DNA of 64,000 nucleotides from FEN-1219 sp964503125 (GTDB lineage Bacteria; Pseudomonadota; Gammaproteobacteria; Steroidobacterales; Rariloculaceae), in NCBI GenBank assembly GCA_964503125.1, contig CAZCZE010000068.1, positions 28,057 to 92,056 of the forward strand, in the 5' to 3' direction. The position numbers and the translations under genes were made by a program. The notes under the pieces were generated by a model. That model worked only from the letters and a program-made list of their open reading frames with translations, was not told where the DNA came from and ran no database searches. How positions within the stretch are numbered: the first letter of the stretch is position 1; the number at the start of each line of letters is the position of its first letter. Below are positions 8,114 to 17,214 of this stretch, one piece after another.

Positions 8114-9202
8114 TCAGAAGTAGACGTGTAGCTCGGCGAACACCTCGTCGCGGTTGCTGACGGCGATGTTCGGAATGCCGTTGTAGCGGCGGACGCCGAC
8201 GCGCGACTGCACGAACTGAATCGGGTTGTACTCCCAGACGAAGCTGTAGCGTTCCTGCTGGTCCTCGTCGCGATCGCGGTCGGGCTCGAGGAACTCGTAG
8301 CCGACCTTGATGTTGTGCCCCTTGCGCAGCCGCCAATTTCCTTCGAGCAGCGTGGCGTAGAAGTCGCGGTCGCCGGACGGCGCTGTGTCCGTAATGAGGC
8401 TCAGCTCCGCGAGCCATGAGATGGGTCCGGTCTTGAGTCCCCCGAACACGCTTTGCATCTCCCGCTCGCCGAATGCGTCCTCGCTGGTGTTGACGCTCGC
8501 GCCAACGCGCCACGTCGGTTGCACGTAGACCGCAGAGGTGCTTAGCTGGTCGTCGGAGCCGGACTCGCCCTCGATGACGGCCACCTGCGTCGACCACTTC
8601 GCGAGCTCGACGCCGAATTCGATGCCGTCGTCGGGCGTGAGGAAGTTGACGCCCGTCGCCTGGCGCACGAAGGTGTTGTCGTCCTGCAACCGCAGGCCGA
8701 ACGGCACGAACATCTGGCCCGCCTTCAACGTGAATTTGCCTTGTTTCGGCGTCAGCAATAGGTACGCCTCGCGATTTTCGGAGTCGTCCGGGGCGATTTT
8801 CTGGTCGACGTACAGCGACAAGAGACTCGGCAAGAGCCGAAGCTCGCCGTAGACGGTGGCGCGCGAGACGTCGGTCTCCGACTGCTTTTCGAAGCCCGGA
8901 GTGTCGACCGACGAATAGCCGCCGCGGAAATCGCCGCCGACGGCGAACCAGCGGCTTACGACGTCGCCGGTCCAGGGCGCGCGGCCATCCACGAGGTCGA
9001 TCGCCTGCGCCGAAATTTGATTGCGCGCATACAGCGTACCGAACAGATTGCGTTTGCCGCCGCCGCTTGGGTTGACGTGGCAGTTGACGCACTTCAAGCC
9101 GCTTTCCACGGCGAGATACGGCTCGGCCGAGCCGATCCTGGGCAGCAACGCGACAGCGGCGAGCAGCAGCGCGACTACGAGACTTCGCAGAAGATATTTC
9201 AT
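8114..9202 (-). CDS. outer-membrane porin-like protein with one N-terminal c-haem motif
   Basis: A 362-residue protein with a signal peptide (residues 1-26, ending GSAEP). A single CxxCH haem motif follows at once (Cys38, Cys41, His42), then about 300 residues of amphipathic beta strands ending in an aromatic residue (AELHVYF), as in outer-membrane barrels. A barrel with its own haem plug suggests electron transfer into or across the outer membrane, though a structural haem or a non-haem zinc site is possible. It is the second gene of a unit with the di-haem lipoprotein, 9 bp apart. The pair resembles porin-cytochrome conduits in concept, but I see no MtrA/B homology. Confidence 0.7.
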   Translation of the reverse strand: MKYLLRSLVVALLLAAVALLPRIGSAEPYLAVESGLKCVNCHVNPSGGGKRNLFGTLYARNQISAQAIDLVDGRAPWTGDVVSRWFAVGGDFRGGYSSVDTPGFEKQSETDVSRATVYGELRLLPSLLSLYVDQKIAPDDSENREAYLLLTPKQGKFTLKAGQMFVPFGLRLQDDNTFVRQATGVNFLTPDDGIEFGVELAKWSTQVAVIEGESGSDDQLSTSAVYVQPTWRVGASVNTSEDAFGEREMQSVFGGLKTGPISWLAELSLITDTAPSGDRDFYATLLEGNWRLRKGHNIKVGYEFLEPDRDRDEDQQERYSFVWEYNPIQFVQSRVGVRRYNGIPNIAVSNRDEVFAELHVYF

Positions 9203-9211
9203 GACGTTCCC

Positions 9212-10390
9212 CTACTGAGCCGCGCCGTTCGTGATCCAGAGACGAATCGAGTCGATCGTCGTCTGCTCGAGGAACGGGCCGCCGAGCGGCATCCGGTCAG
9301 CGACGATGCCGGGCGTGCCCTCGAGCTTGCGGATCAAATAGCTGTCGCTCGGGTTGCCCGGCGTGACGCGATTCAGCGACGGCACTTCGCTGCTCGCGAC
9401 GTTGACGAGCGCCCCGTGGCTAGCCGCCTCGGTCGTGAGGTTCAGCGCGCCCGGCAGGTTCGCGCCGACCCCCGTGTGACAGCCCGCGCAGCGCGGCGTG
9501 AACACGTTCGTCTGGATCGCGGTCAACGTCGACAGCGTTCCGGCGACCGTGAACGTCGCCGTGTAGTTGCCGCCAGCGCTGCCGTCGCCGGACGGCAGCA
9601 CACCGCTCGGCTCGCCGTCGAGCGCATTACCGCCCAAGTCCTGGATGACTGCGGGACCCGTGCCGACGAGCGTTATGCGGTAGCGGTCGAGCACGGACGC
9701 GACGCCGGTCAGACTCATGACGGCCGAGCGCGCGCCTGCCGGCACGGATACGGACGTCGGTGTAATCGCGACGTCGTCGGCCGTGCCGAGCTGCCCATCA
9801 GCGCCTGCGCGTTGTAGCGTGAATGTCGCCGTTGTGACGGACGGCGCGTTCAGCTCGCGGTTGAAGCCGACCGTGATCGAGGCCGGCAATGCCAGCAGCG
9901 TCGAATTCGGCGTCGGCGACACCGACGTCACTCGGACGGGACCGCCGGCCGAGGAGCTCGGTTGGGCACCGTCGGTGATCCATTGCTTGATGATGTTGAT
10001 GTCGGCTTGCGGAACCGCCGGCAGGCCGGCCGGCATGCGTTCGCCGAACGATGCCGTGCCCTCGAGCTTCTGGATCAGATAGCTATTGTTCGGGTCGCCC
10101 GGCGCGACGCGCTGTATGGCCGGGCGCTCGAAGCTCGCGATGCCGACGAGCATCGCGTAGCTGTTCGAGGCGTCGAGCCGTAAGCCGGCCGGCGCAGCGG
10201 GGCCCGCGTGGCAATGCTCGCAGAGCGGTTCGAAGATGTTGGCCTGAATCGAGTCGAAGTTCGGTTGCAGTGGGCCGACCGCGCCGCCGCTCCCTTGAAA
10301 TCCGTCGCCGGAGCCGCACGCCGCAAGCGCGCAGCACGCCAAGGGCACGAACAGGCGCGTCGCCGCGCGCCGCAGATCGGAAGCACTCAT
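9212..10390 (-). CDS. duplicated di-haem lipoprotein with Ig-like linker
   Basis: A 392-residue lipoprotein with a lipobox at Cys25 (ALAAC). Two homologous haem domains each begin with an IQxNxFxPxC segment: CEHCH at 57-61 and CAGCH at 301-305. Each ends with a solvent-exposed (I/L)WIT(D/N)GA segment, and each contains PGxPxxSYLI(Q/R)KLEGT and RMP. The second Met or His ligand is not certain. Between them (about 152-282) lies an SbsA-like/Big_5 Ig domain (SVSPTPNSTL, ITVGFNREL). The domains arose by internal duplication. It is probably anchored in the outer membrane and may pass electrons to the haem-porin encoded 9 bp downstream. Confidence 0.8.
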   Translation of the reverse strand: MSASDLRRAATRLFVPLACCALAACGSGDGFQGSGGAVGPLQPNFDSIQANIFEPLCEHCHAGPAAPAGLRLDASNSYAMLVGIASFERPAIQRVAPGDPNNSYLIQKLEGTASFGERMPAGLPAVPQADINIIKQWITDGAQPSSSAGGPVRVTSVSPTPNSTLLALPASITVGFNRELNAPSVTTATFTLQRAGADGQLGTADDVAITPTSVSVPAGARSAVMSLTGVASVLDRYRITLVGTGPAVIQDLGGNALDGEPSGVLPSGDGSAGGNYTATFTVAGTLSTLTAIQTNVFTPRCAGCHTGVGANLPGALNLTTEAASHGALVNVASSEVPSLNRVTPGNPSDSYLIRKLEGTPGIVADRMPLGGPFLEQTTIDSIRLWITNGAAQ

Positions 10391-10787
10391 GTTGCTTTCT
10401 CGCTAAAGATCCCGACGGCGCTTGAGTCCCGGGAGCCCCGCGAAAAGTTCACCTGTGTTCAGGTCCGTGGCGACGTTGCGTGCTCGCGACGGACCGGCAT
10501 CGCGCAATTGAAATCAGCGTGCGAGCGGCTCGATGATGGTGGGTATGCCCGATCCAAAGCCCGGACGGGAACGTAACGACGCCGTCCCGCGGGCTTACCA
10601 AGGCGGTTGCGAGTTCCAGGAACGGGAGAGTTCAGAGCAGCGAGCGCTGCGGCGGCACCGCCGCGCCGCCTCTTTCGACTCATGCCTGAACCTTTGCCTT
10701 TCGCGGGCGGACACATCAGCGCTAACGGGAAGGAGCGTCTTTTCTTTGCGCGTAGGCTCGCTGTGCCGGCGCCCCATTGGACCTTGC
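10391..10787. other. 397-bp intergenic region upstream of two divergent operons
   Basis: No convincing gene. It must hold the promoters of the haem operon (minus) and of the glycan operon (plus). A weak inverted repeat (GGACGG with CCGTCC, 13-nt gap) lies near 10562-10586. The frame of the downstream CDP-alcohol transferase is open through much of this region, but the upstream residues look non-coding (no hydrophobic or family pattern). Confidence 0.5.
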
Positions 10788-11516
10788 ATGACGACGGTAG
10801 CGCGCATATCGAGCCCGAGCGGCGTGGAACGCCGCGATGGTGACCGGCTCTCGCCGTGGCTGAGCCGACACGCGGTCGTCATGCTTGTGGCGGTCGCTAT
10901 GGTCGTCGTGCTGCGGAGCGGTCTGTGGGTGGCGTTGGCGGCTCTGGCATCGTTCGCCGAGCTCGGCTATCGCGAGCGCGCGCAGCTCACGCTCCTCGAG
11001 CCGTACGGCGGTTACGCGAACCAGCTGACGGCGCTCCGCTTGGGCCTGCTACTGACTGCCGCGGTGCTGATGAACCAGCTCCCCGACGCGTGGTTGTGGC
11101 TGCTGCTGGCGGCCAATGTCGTGGTGGACATGGCGGACGGTCACGTCGCGAGACGCACGAAGCAAGTCTCGCCGCTCGGTGCGGTGTTCGATCGGGAAGT
11201 CGACGCCGTGTTCGTGTTGGTGGCGTATCTCTATTTCTTCGTCGTCGAAGGTCTCCCCGCATGGGTCTTGATCCCCGGCCTGCTGCCTTACATGTACCGG
11301 CTTTCCACGCTGACGGGCCGCAGCAAACCAGCACCTCAACATCGAGAAAGGTTTGCGCCCGTTCTCGCGGGGACGAACTTCGTGGTGCTCTTGATCGCCG
11401 TTGGCGCTGCCCCGGAGCTCCAGCTCGGCGTGGTGGTCCTGTCCGCGGCGCTCGTCGGGGTGTCGTTTCTAGTATCTTTCGTGAACCTCTACCGGAATGG
11501 GCATTCGGCTTCTTAG
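10788..11516 (+). CDS. CDP-alcohol phosphatidyltransferase family membrane enzyme
   Basis: A 242-residue polytopic membrane protein. The family signature DGx2ARx8Gx3Dx3D is complete: DG-HV-AR, eight residues, G-AVF-D-REV-D. These acidic residues bind the metal and CDP-alcohol. About six membrane helices are visible. The enzyme moves a phospho-alcohol from a CDP donor to an acceptor alcohol, as in phospholipid or inositol-phosphate synthesis; the actual substrates are unknown. The open frame begins at 10533, but ATG 10788 places the start just before the hydrophobic region. It is the first gene of an operon and overlaps the glycosyltransferase by 20 nt. Confidence 0.85.
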   Translation: MTTVARISSPSGVERRDGDRLSPWLSRHAVVMLVAVAMVVVLRSGLWVALAALASFAELGYRERAQLTLLEPYGGYANQLTALRLGLLLTAAVLMNQLPDAWLWLLLAANVVVDMADGHVARRTKQVSPLGAVFDREVDAVFVLVAYLYFFVVEGLPAWVLIPGLLPYMYRLSTLTGRSKPAPQHRERFAPVLAGTNFVVLLIAVGAAPELQLGVVVLSAALVGVSFLVSFVNLYRNGHSAS

Positions 11517-12444
11517 TAGGGGATCGCCCGATCAAGTCTCGGGCGGGTACCTCTACAACCGATATTTGCTGGAGCATCTGCGCCTCGCCGGTCACGAGGT
11601 CACGTATCACGCCGAGCCGAGCGGTATCGAGCGTTGCGGCGCGGGCGATACCGTGATCGTTGACAGTCTCGTCGTCGCAGAGGCGGCCGAGCGGCTGTTG
11701 TCGGCGACGGCGAACGTGATCCTGCTGTTGCACATGATCCCCGAAGGGGACGAGTCGCTCGTCGAGGCGCTGTACCGCCGCTCACGAATCGTCGTGACCG
11801 GCGACAGCACCCTCACGTGCCTGCGCGAGCGCTTGGCCGGCGACGGCATCGATGCCGTCAAGATCGAGCCGGGCGTTCCGGCACATTGGCGTAGCAAGAG
11901 CCGCTATGCCGAAACGGCTCGCCAGCTCCTCACGGTCGCCAATTACGTCGACGGAAAAGGCATCGAGCGGATTCTGGACGTGCTGCTGCTGATGAAGGAT
12001 TTGCCGTGGTCTTGGACTGTCTACGGCAACTGCGAGCTCGATCCCTCGTACTTCAGTGCCGTGGCGCGCAAGCCGGCCGCCTACGGCTTATCCGACCGCG
12101 TGCGGCTGCTCGGACCAATCTCGCACGATGCGGTCAACGAGCAGATGGTCGCGTCCGACCTCTTGGTCCACTTTTCGTCTCACGAGAGCTACTCGATGGT
12201 CACGGCAGAGGCCATTGCGGCAGGACTCCCCGTGCTCTCGTACCGAACCGGCAACGTCGGCGTCTTCAGTCGGTCGGGGCTCGTGCGCTACCTCGATCAC
12301 GGCGCGTTGGCCGGCGACGCGCTCGGTGCACTGATTGGCGACTGTCGCGCGTACGGCGGGCTCCGGCGGGCAGGGCCGACGGAGCAGCGAACTTGGCAGG
12401 ACGTCGGGCGAGAGTTTCTGGACTGGATGAGCACGGGGCAATGA
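11497..12444 (+). CDS. GT4-type glycosyltransferase
   Basis: A 315-residue cytosolic GT-B glycosyltransferase. The N-terminal Rossmann half has SGGYLYNRYLLEHL, and the C-terminal half has the donor-binding ExxxxxxxE motif (ESYSMVTAE, then AIAAGLPVLSY). Similar enzymes transfer a sugar from an NDP- or GDP-donor to a lipid or glycan. It overlaps the CDP-alcohol transferase by 20 nt and the ICMT-like gene by 4 nt (ATGA), which indicates translational coupling. The substrate is unknown. Confidence 0.85.
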   Translation: MGIRLLSRGSPDQVSGGYLYNRYLLEHLRLAGHEVTYHAEPSGIERCGAGDTVIVDSLVVAEAAERLLSATANVILLLHMIPEGDESLVEALYRRSRIVVTGDSTLTCLRERLAGDGIDAVKIEPGVPAHWRSKSRYAETARQLLTVANYVDGKGIERILDVLLLMKDLPWSWTVYGNCELDPSYFSAVARKPAAYGLSDRVRLLGPISHDAVNEQMVASDLLVHFSSHESYSMVTAEAIAAGLPVLSYRTGNVGVFSRSGLVRYLDHGALAGDALGALIGDCRAYGGLRRAGPTEQRTWQDVGREFLDWMSTGQ

Positions 12445-13073
12445 CGATTTGGCTCGTGGCGATCGTAATGGCGGCGTACGTGTCGCTGGCGATCGAGCTC
12501 ACGGTGCTGCACGTCGCGAGTGTCGCGTCTTCGCGGAGGATTTGGTCAGCGCCCGCATCGCTCGTCGACGGTTACTCGCCGCTGTACCGGCGCGTATTTC
12601 GGTTGCCGAAACCGGCGAAGATTCTGGCCTTCGGTTTGCCGTTGCTCCTCGTGTACGGCGTCTTTGCGTACCCCGTGCTCGTGCTTTGGTCGGGTCCTGA
12701 CTTGCTCGGCGACTATCTGTTCACCCCGGCCGCCGCGACCGACGTGCTCGGCGCAGTGCTGGTGGTCTGCGGGCGGGTGCTTGCGCTCGGGGCGGTGCTG
12801 ACGATCCGCCGCGCCAACAGCCAGTCCGAGGACTCGTTCTACTTGCACACCGCCGGGCCGTTCCGCTGGTCGCGGAACCCGGGCTTGCTCGGCATGTATC
12901 TGTTCGTCGGCGGCCTGTGGCTGATCACGCCGTCCGCAACGATGTTGCTCGGCATCGTGCTGTACGTCGCTTATATGGATTTCAAAGTGCGGATGGAGGA
13001 GGACTTCTTGGCCAACCGATTCGGCAGCTCCTACGCCGCGTATCGGCTGCGCACCGGGCGCTACCTGCCGTGA
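12441..13073 (+). CDS. isoprenylcysteine methyltransferase (ICMT)-family membrane protein
   Basis: A 210-residue integral membrane protein with about five helices. The C-terminal ICMT/PEMT signature is clear: GPFRWSRNPGLLGMYL, then MEEDFLANRFG, then YAAYRLRTGRYLP. Members methylate lipids or prenyl groups with SAM at the membrane face, so it may modify the lipid part of the operon product. The start codon overlaps the glycosyltransferase stop (ATGA) and the stop overlaps the next start (TGATG). Confidence 0.85.
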   Translation: MTIWLVAIVMAAYVSLAIELTVLHVASVASSRRIWSAPASLVDGYSPLYRRVFRLPKPAKILAFGLPLLLVYGVFAYPVLVLWSGPDLLGDYLFTPAAATDVLGAVLVVCGRVLALGAVLTIRRANSQSEDSFYLHTAGPFRWSRNPGLLGMYLFVGGLWLITPSATMLLGIVLYVAYMDFKVRMEEDFLANRFGSSYAAYRLRTGRYLP

Positions 13074-13768
13074 TGCAAACCCAACAAGCCGTCGTCGATT
13101 GGTTCGATTCGACGTATCGCCGCAAGGGAACGCGCTACTTGCGCCCCGTCCGAGCCTACTTCGTTTTTCTCGAGTTGCTCGGTGCCCGGGCGGAGCATCG
13201 ATTGCTCGACGTCGCGTGCGGTCCCGGTGTGCTGCTACGCGCGGCGTCCGAGTACACAACGAAGTTGCACGGCATCGACATCTCGCCCGTCGCCATCGCG
13301 CACGGACGCAAGGCGATCCCGATTGCGGAGCTCACCGTCGGCAATGCGGAGCGGTTGCCGTACGCCGTTGCAGCGTTCGATTTGATCACCTGCCTCGGGT
13401 CCTTGGAGCGCATGCTCGACGGACGCCAGGCGCTGCGCGAGATGCGCCGCGTCGGCGCTCCATCGGCCAAGTACTGCTTTCTCGTCAGAAACGCGAACAG
13501 CTTCGGCTGGAAGTGGTGGGCGCCGATCACCGCGCAGTATCGAGCGAAGGGGCACGCAGGTGCCGACACGTTGGCCAACTGGCAGCGGCTGTTCGAGTCG
13601 GAAGGGTTCAGGGTCACGGGCGTGCTGCCGGACCAATATCCCCTGCACCGGCGGCGGCGCTGGAGCTCGCTGGCCCTTCGATCCGTCGATTTCCGCAAGC
13701 CCATCAGGCCCGACGCCCCGCTCGAGCGGGCCAATGAGTTCGTGTTCCTGCTCGAGAAAGCGCCGTGA
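13073..13768 (+). CDS. class I SAM-dependent methyltransferase
   Basis: A 231-residue soluble methyltransferase. Motif I reads LLDVACGPGVLL at about residues 42-53, followed by GIDISPVAI and NAERLPYAVAAFDLITCLGSLE (motifs II-III). The acceptor is unknown. It is translationally coupled on both sides (1-nt overlap with the ICMT-like gene, 4-nt GTGA overlap with the next methyltransferase). Confidence 0.85.
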   Translation: MQTQQAVVDWFDSTYRRKGTRYLRPVRAYFVFLELLGARAEHRLLDVACGPGVLLRAASEYTTKLHGIDISPVAIAHGRKAIPIAELTVGNAERLPYAVAAFDLITCLGSLERMLDGRQALREMRRVGAPSAKYCFLVRNANSFGWKWWAPITAQYRAKGHAGADTLANWQRLFESEGFRVTGVLPDQYPLHRRRRWSSLALRSVDFRKPIRPDAPLERANEFVFLLEKAP

Positions 13769-14562
13769 GCGGTCAGCGCGTTGACCTTCTCTACGACGCG
13801 CTGCACGCATTCGAAGCGCGCGGCCGGGGCGGCCACGCATATCCGGTGCACAAGGCGCTCGCCGCCGACCGGCTCGGCCGCGACGACATCTACGACTGGA
13901 TCCTCGAACGCATCGAGCCGGCGGGCATCCGCCACGCGCTCGATGCGGGCTGTGGCGTAGGGTACGGCTCGATCCGCTTGGCACAAACACTCGGCTGCCG
14001 CGTGACGGGCATCAGCGTGAGCGGGCGCGAGGTTGCCAATGCGAGTGCCGTGGTGCGTAGGCTCGGGCTCGGCGAGTGCGTCGAGTTCCGCCGCGCGAGC
14101 TTCGACGACCTGCCGCTAGCCGCTTACGATCTCATCGTTGCCGTCGAATCGCTCAAGCACAGCGGCGATCTCGCGCGGAGTGCGAGTTCGATGCTCGGCT
14201 CGCTGACGCCAAGCGGCCTGCTCGTGATCGTCGACGATTGCTACGACGGTCGAGAGCGCGGGGCCGTCGAGCAACAGCTCATGGCGGATTGGGAGCTCAC
14301 ACACCTCTACACGGAGCATGACTTCCTCGCAGCGCTCGGCGCGGCACGGTGCAGCGTCGTCGACTTGAGCGACGGCGTGCGGTGCAAGGGGAGGTGGGGC
14401 ATCGCGTTGCGGCTGCTCGGGATCAAGCTAGCGAGGCCGTTCGTCGGGGCGAGCGTCGACCGGGCGCTGCGCGCGTTTCGCGGCGGACTGCGGCTCGAGC
14501 AGCTCTATGCCGACGGCGCGATGGCCTACAAAGCGATCTTCGCCAAAGCACACGGAGCGTGA
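13765..14562 (+). CDS. class I SAM-dependent methyltransferase (cyclopropane/sterol-type)
   Basis: A 265-residue protein with a GTG start that overlaps the previous stop. Motif I is LDAGCGVGYGS, followed by VTGISVSGREV and the VESLKHSGDL segment. This pattern resembles UbiE/cyclopropane-synthase-type methyltransferases that act on lipids. Together with the two preceding methyltransferase-type genes it suggests a multiply methylated product. Confidence 0.8.
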   Translation: MSGQRVDLLYDALHAFEARGRGGHAYPVHKALAADRLGRDDIYDWILERIEPAGIRHALDAGCGVGYGSIRLAQTLGCRVTGISVSGREVANASAVVRRLGLGECVEFRRASFDDLPLAAYDLIVAVESLKHSGDLARSASSMLGSLTPSGLLVIVDDCYDGRERGAVEQQLMADWELTHLYTEHDFLAALGAARCSVVDLSDGVRCKGRWGIALRLLGIKLARPFVGASVDRALRAFRGGLRLEQLYADGAMAYKAIFAKAHGA

Positions 14563-14566
14563 CGCG

Positions 14567-16333
14567 ATGGCGTTCTTCGGCCTCCTCGCTCTGATCAATG
14601 TGGCTTGCTTCCTGCCGCTGTACTTGCTGAACCTTCGCGAGGCGCCGAATCCGTTCGAGTTCCTGACGGCCACCGACAGATCGGCGTCACAACGGATCAA
14701 GTGTGTCTACAGCAAAGTCGATTTCACGGATCCGTTCCGAATCAACTTCGATTTCACGTCCGTTGTCCTATTGGCGGTTGCGACGGGGGTCGAGTCCCAA
14801 TGGGTCGTGGGGGGTGCCGCTGCGCTGCTGGCCTTCGGCTTCGTGGGTATTCTCTATGCGTCCGTCATTCAGTCGATCTTCAAGCGGCCGCCGACGCTCG
14901 CCGCCGATTTATCGTTGCTCAGGGCCGGTATGAAGCTCGCGCACCGCCGGTTGTACGCGTTGTCCAGCGTGGTCCTCGGGCTGCTCGCGGGAATACTGCT
15001 GGCCGCCTACTTGGCTACGTCGTTACTCTTTAGCCTAGAGTTGCCTGACGGACGCCTGGCGCTCGTGGTTGTGTTGCTGCTGCTGCCGCTGTGCCTCTAT
15101 CACTGCCGTGACTACACGTACCGGCTTTTCTTGGCGCGCACCGTGTACTCGCCGTTGCTGCACCTCGCGCGCAACGTCGAGTACGGTAAGCGTCTCGACC
15201 TTGTTTTGGCGAAGGACGCCGCGCACTTCGAGCGGTTCAATCACTTCAAACGCGTGACGCTCGCGCAGCGGCCGACGATAGTCGTGATCTGCGTCGAGTC
15301 CTACGGCAGCGCCGTCTATCGCGACCGAGAGCACAATTCCGCCGTCGCCGACGTCGTCGCGGAGTACGAGCAGCGCTTGCGCGGCTCCGGGTACCGGTTC
15401 GCCTCTACGTATTCCGATCCCCCCATTTTCGCCGGCGGATCATGGCTGAGCTACGCATCGTTGACGTACGGCATCGAATTCGCCGATATGCAGCTCTTTG
15501 ATGCTTTGTTCGCTACCGACGGGCCGTTCGGCGTTTACGAGTCGCTGTTCCATGTGCTCAAACGCAACGGCTATCGCAACGTTTTGCTTTGCCCGCTCGG
15601 AGGGGTCGCTGTCCGCCACGTGGACTGGGGACAAGTCGACCGCTGCTTTCAGTCCGATCTCGACATTACCTTCGATTCACTCGGTTATCGCGGGCCGTTG
15701 GTGAATTTTTTCGGTCTAACGGGTGTGTACGCGCCGCTCGATCAGTATTCGTTGAGCTATGCCTACGATCACGCGGCGCGCGGCGGCCCGGAGCCTTTCT
15801 CGCTGTTCTTCTGCACGCTGAATTCGCACTACCCGTGGCGAGCGGTCGGCGAAGTCGTTGCCGATTGGCGTTCGCTTGACGACCCGTCGGCGCCGCTTCA
15901 CACGTGTCGCGGCAATACGGCGGAGCGTTACCGGGCCGCGATTCGCTATCAGCTCGAGTATGTGCTGCGCTTCGTGCTCGAGCGCGCAGCCGACGACGCG
16001 GTTTTCGTGGTGTTCGGCGATCATCAGCCGCCGATGATCACGGAGCGGCGCATGGGCAAGCAAACGCCCGTCCATGTCATCGCGCGCAATCAGAAGTTGA
16101 TCGACGTCTTTCTGGAGCATGGGTTTGCCGCGCGTCTCGACCTGACAGGTGCTGAGCCGCTGCCATTCCGGCATCACGGGTTCCTATCATTGTTCATGAA
16201 GGGAATGCAGGCGGCCTACGGCGCCGCCGACGTCCCCGTCGACTACCGCGAGCACGGCGTCGCGCTGTTCGATGAGCCCACGGCAGGCGCCGGCGCTCGG
16301 AACTACGGCAACGGACAGCGAGCTCACCGATAG
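14567..16333 (+). CDS. LTA-synthase/phosphoglycerol-transferase-like membrane protein
   Basis: A 588-residue protein with about five N-terminal membrane helices (to residue 190) and a C-terminal alkaline-phosphatase/sulfatase-fold domain. Visible elements are IVVICVESYGS (first metal-binding strand), the AGGSWLSYASLTYG nucleophile region and VVFGDHQPP (metal-binding Asp-His). Similar enzymes transfer phosphoglycerol or phosphoethanolamine to surface glycans or lipid A. A Thr nucleophile is usual; here the GGSW position suggests Ser, which should be checked. The start is ATG 14567, just after the previous stop; the upstream open frame is antisense-like. It belongs to the glycan operon. Confidence 0.75.
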   Translation: MAFFGLLALINVACFLPLYLLNLREAPNPFEFLTATDRSASQRIKCVYSKVDFTDPFRINFDFTSVVLLAVATGVESQWVVGGAAALLAFGFVGILYASVIQSIFKRPPTLAADLSLLRAGMKLAHRRLYALSSVVLGLLAGILLAAYLATSLLFSLELPDGRLALVVVLLLLPLCLYHCRDYTYRLFLARTVYSPLLHLARNVEYGKRLDLVLAKDAAHFERFNHFKRVTLAQRPTIVVICVESYGSAVYRDREHNSAVADVVAEYEQRLRGSGYRFASTYSDPPIFAGGSWLSYASLTYGIEFADMQLFDALFATDGPFGVYESLFHVLKRNGYRNVLLCPLGGVAVRHVDWGQVDRCFQSDLDITFDSLGYRGPLVNFFGLTGVYAPLDQYSLSYAYDHAARGGPEPFSLFFCTLNSHYPWRAVGEVVADWRSLDDPSAPLHTCRGNTAERYRAAIRYQLEYVLRFVLERAADDAVFVVFGDHQPPMITERRMGKQTPVHVIARNQKLIDVFLEHGFAARLDLTGAEPLPFRHHGFLSLFMKGMQAAYGAADVPVDYREHGVALFDEPTAGAGARNYGNGQRAHR

Positions 16334-17214
16334 TGAAACGGTTTCCTGTGATCAAAAGAGCGACAAACGTAGTCAGATTTCTGTTTGGTTCATATCAAAG
16401 ATATCGGAATGAAAGCACGATCTTGATCTATCAGATGGGCAAAGTCGGTTCTACGTCCATCGCGAAAGCCTTGGGTGACCGTGCTATTCAGATTCACAAC
16501 TTCTACAGCGCTAACGCACCTTTCTCTCGCAAGCCTTTTTATACGAATAGTCTGTACAAGAAGCCCCTGTATTGGCTCTTCTATCGTTCGATAAGACTCG
16601 GAATACGCCGGCGCAGCAAACTCAAGATCGTTACGTTGGTCCGCGACCCGATCGGCCGAAACATCTCGATGTACTTTCAGGATCTGGCGTACTTCTTGGC
16701 CTATTACCTTAGTGAGGTAATACCCAATCGCGACAATCGTGAAGAAGACATCGACATCCTGGTCGATTGTTTCAGACGGACTTTCGATCACAGATATCCC
16801 CTCGATTGGTTCGATAAGGAGTTCAAGAGATTTACCGGAGTCGACGTGTATGAGCATGCGTTCGACGCCACTAAGGGTTGGACCAGAATCGACAAAGACG
16901 GCATGAGCGTTCTGATCGTTCAAACAGAGAAGCTGAGCGACTGTTGGCACACCGTCGAGGAATTTTGTGGCTGCAAACTCGAAAGGCGGGAAGACAATCG
17001 GGGCGAGCGCAAGTGGTATGGGACGTTGTATTCCGAATTCCTTGGCAGGTATTCCTTGAGCGCAGTCGAGCTCGATGAAATTTACTCCAGCCGATACGCC
17101 AGATTCTTCTTTACCGAGGAAACGCGGGCAGAGCTCAGGCGCAAATGGCAAGGCGAGAAAATGGACTCCGTTGCTCTGAAGGAGAAACAGACGGGTGTCG
17201 GTCGGGGCATGTAG
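16333..17214 (+). CDS. sulfotransferase-like protein (putative capsular polysaccharide synthesis, NKWYS-type)
   Basis: A 293-residue protein with a GTG start that overlaps the previous stop (TAGTG). The PAPS-binding loop appears as IYQMGKVGSTSI and the 3'-phosphate motif as LVRDPIGRNISMYFQ. A C-terminal ERKWYGTLY stretch matches the NKWYS-type capsular synthesis family. It probably sulfates a sugar hydroxyl. The gene is much more A+T-rich than its neighbours (16381-16440 is 24/60 GC) and has different codon use, so it was probably acquired separately and slotted into the operon. No PAPS synthesis gene is nearby. Confidence 0.75.
   Translation: MKRFPVIKRATNVVRFLFGSYQRYRNESTILIYQMGKVGSTSIAKALGDRAIQIHNFYSANAPFSRKPFYTNSLYKKPLYWLFYRSIRLGIRRRSKLKIVTLVRDPIGRNISMYFQDLAYFLAYYLSEVIPNRDNREEDIDILVDCFRRTFDHRYPLDWFDKEFKRFTGVDVYEHAFDATKGWTRIDKDGMSVLIVQTEKLSDCWHTVEEFCGCKLERREDNRGERKWYGTLYSEFLGRYSLSAVELDEIYSSRYARFFFTEETRAELRRKWQGEKMDSVALKEKQTGVGRGM

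Noticed and set aside
10533..10787. N-terminal extension of the CDP-alcohol transferase
   Set aside because: The 85 extra residues lack hydrophobic or family pattern; ATG 10788 begins just ahead of the membrane region.
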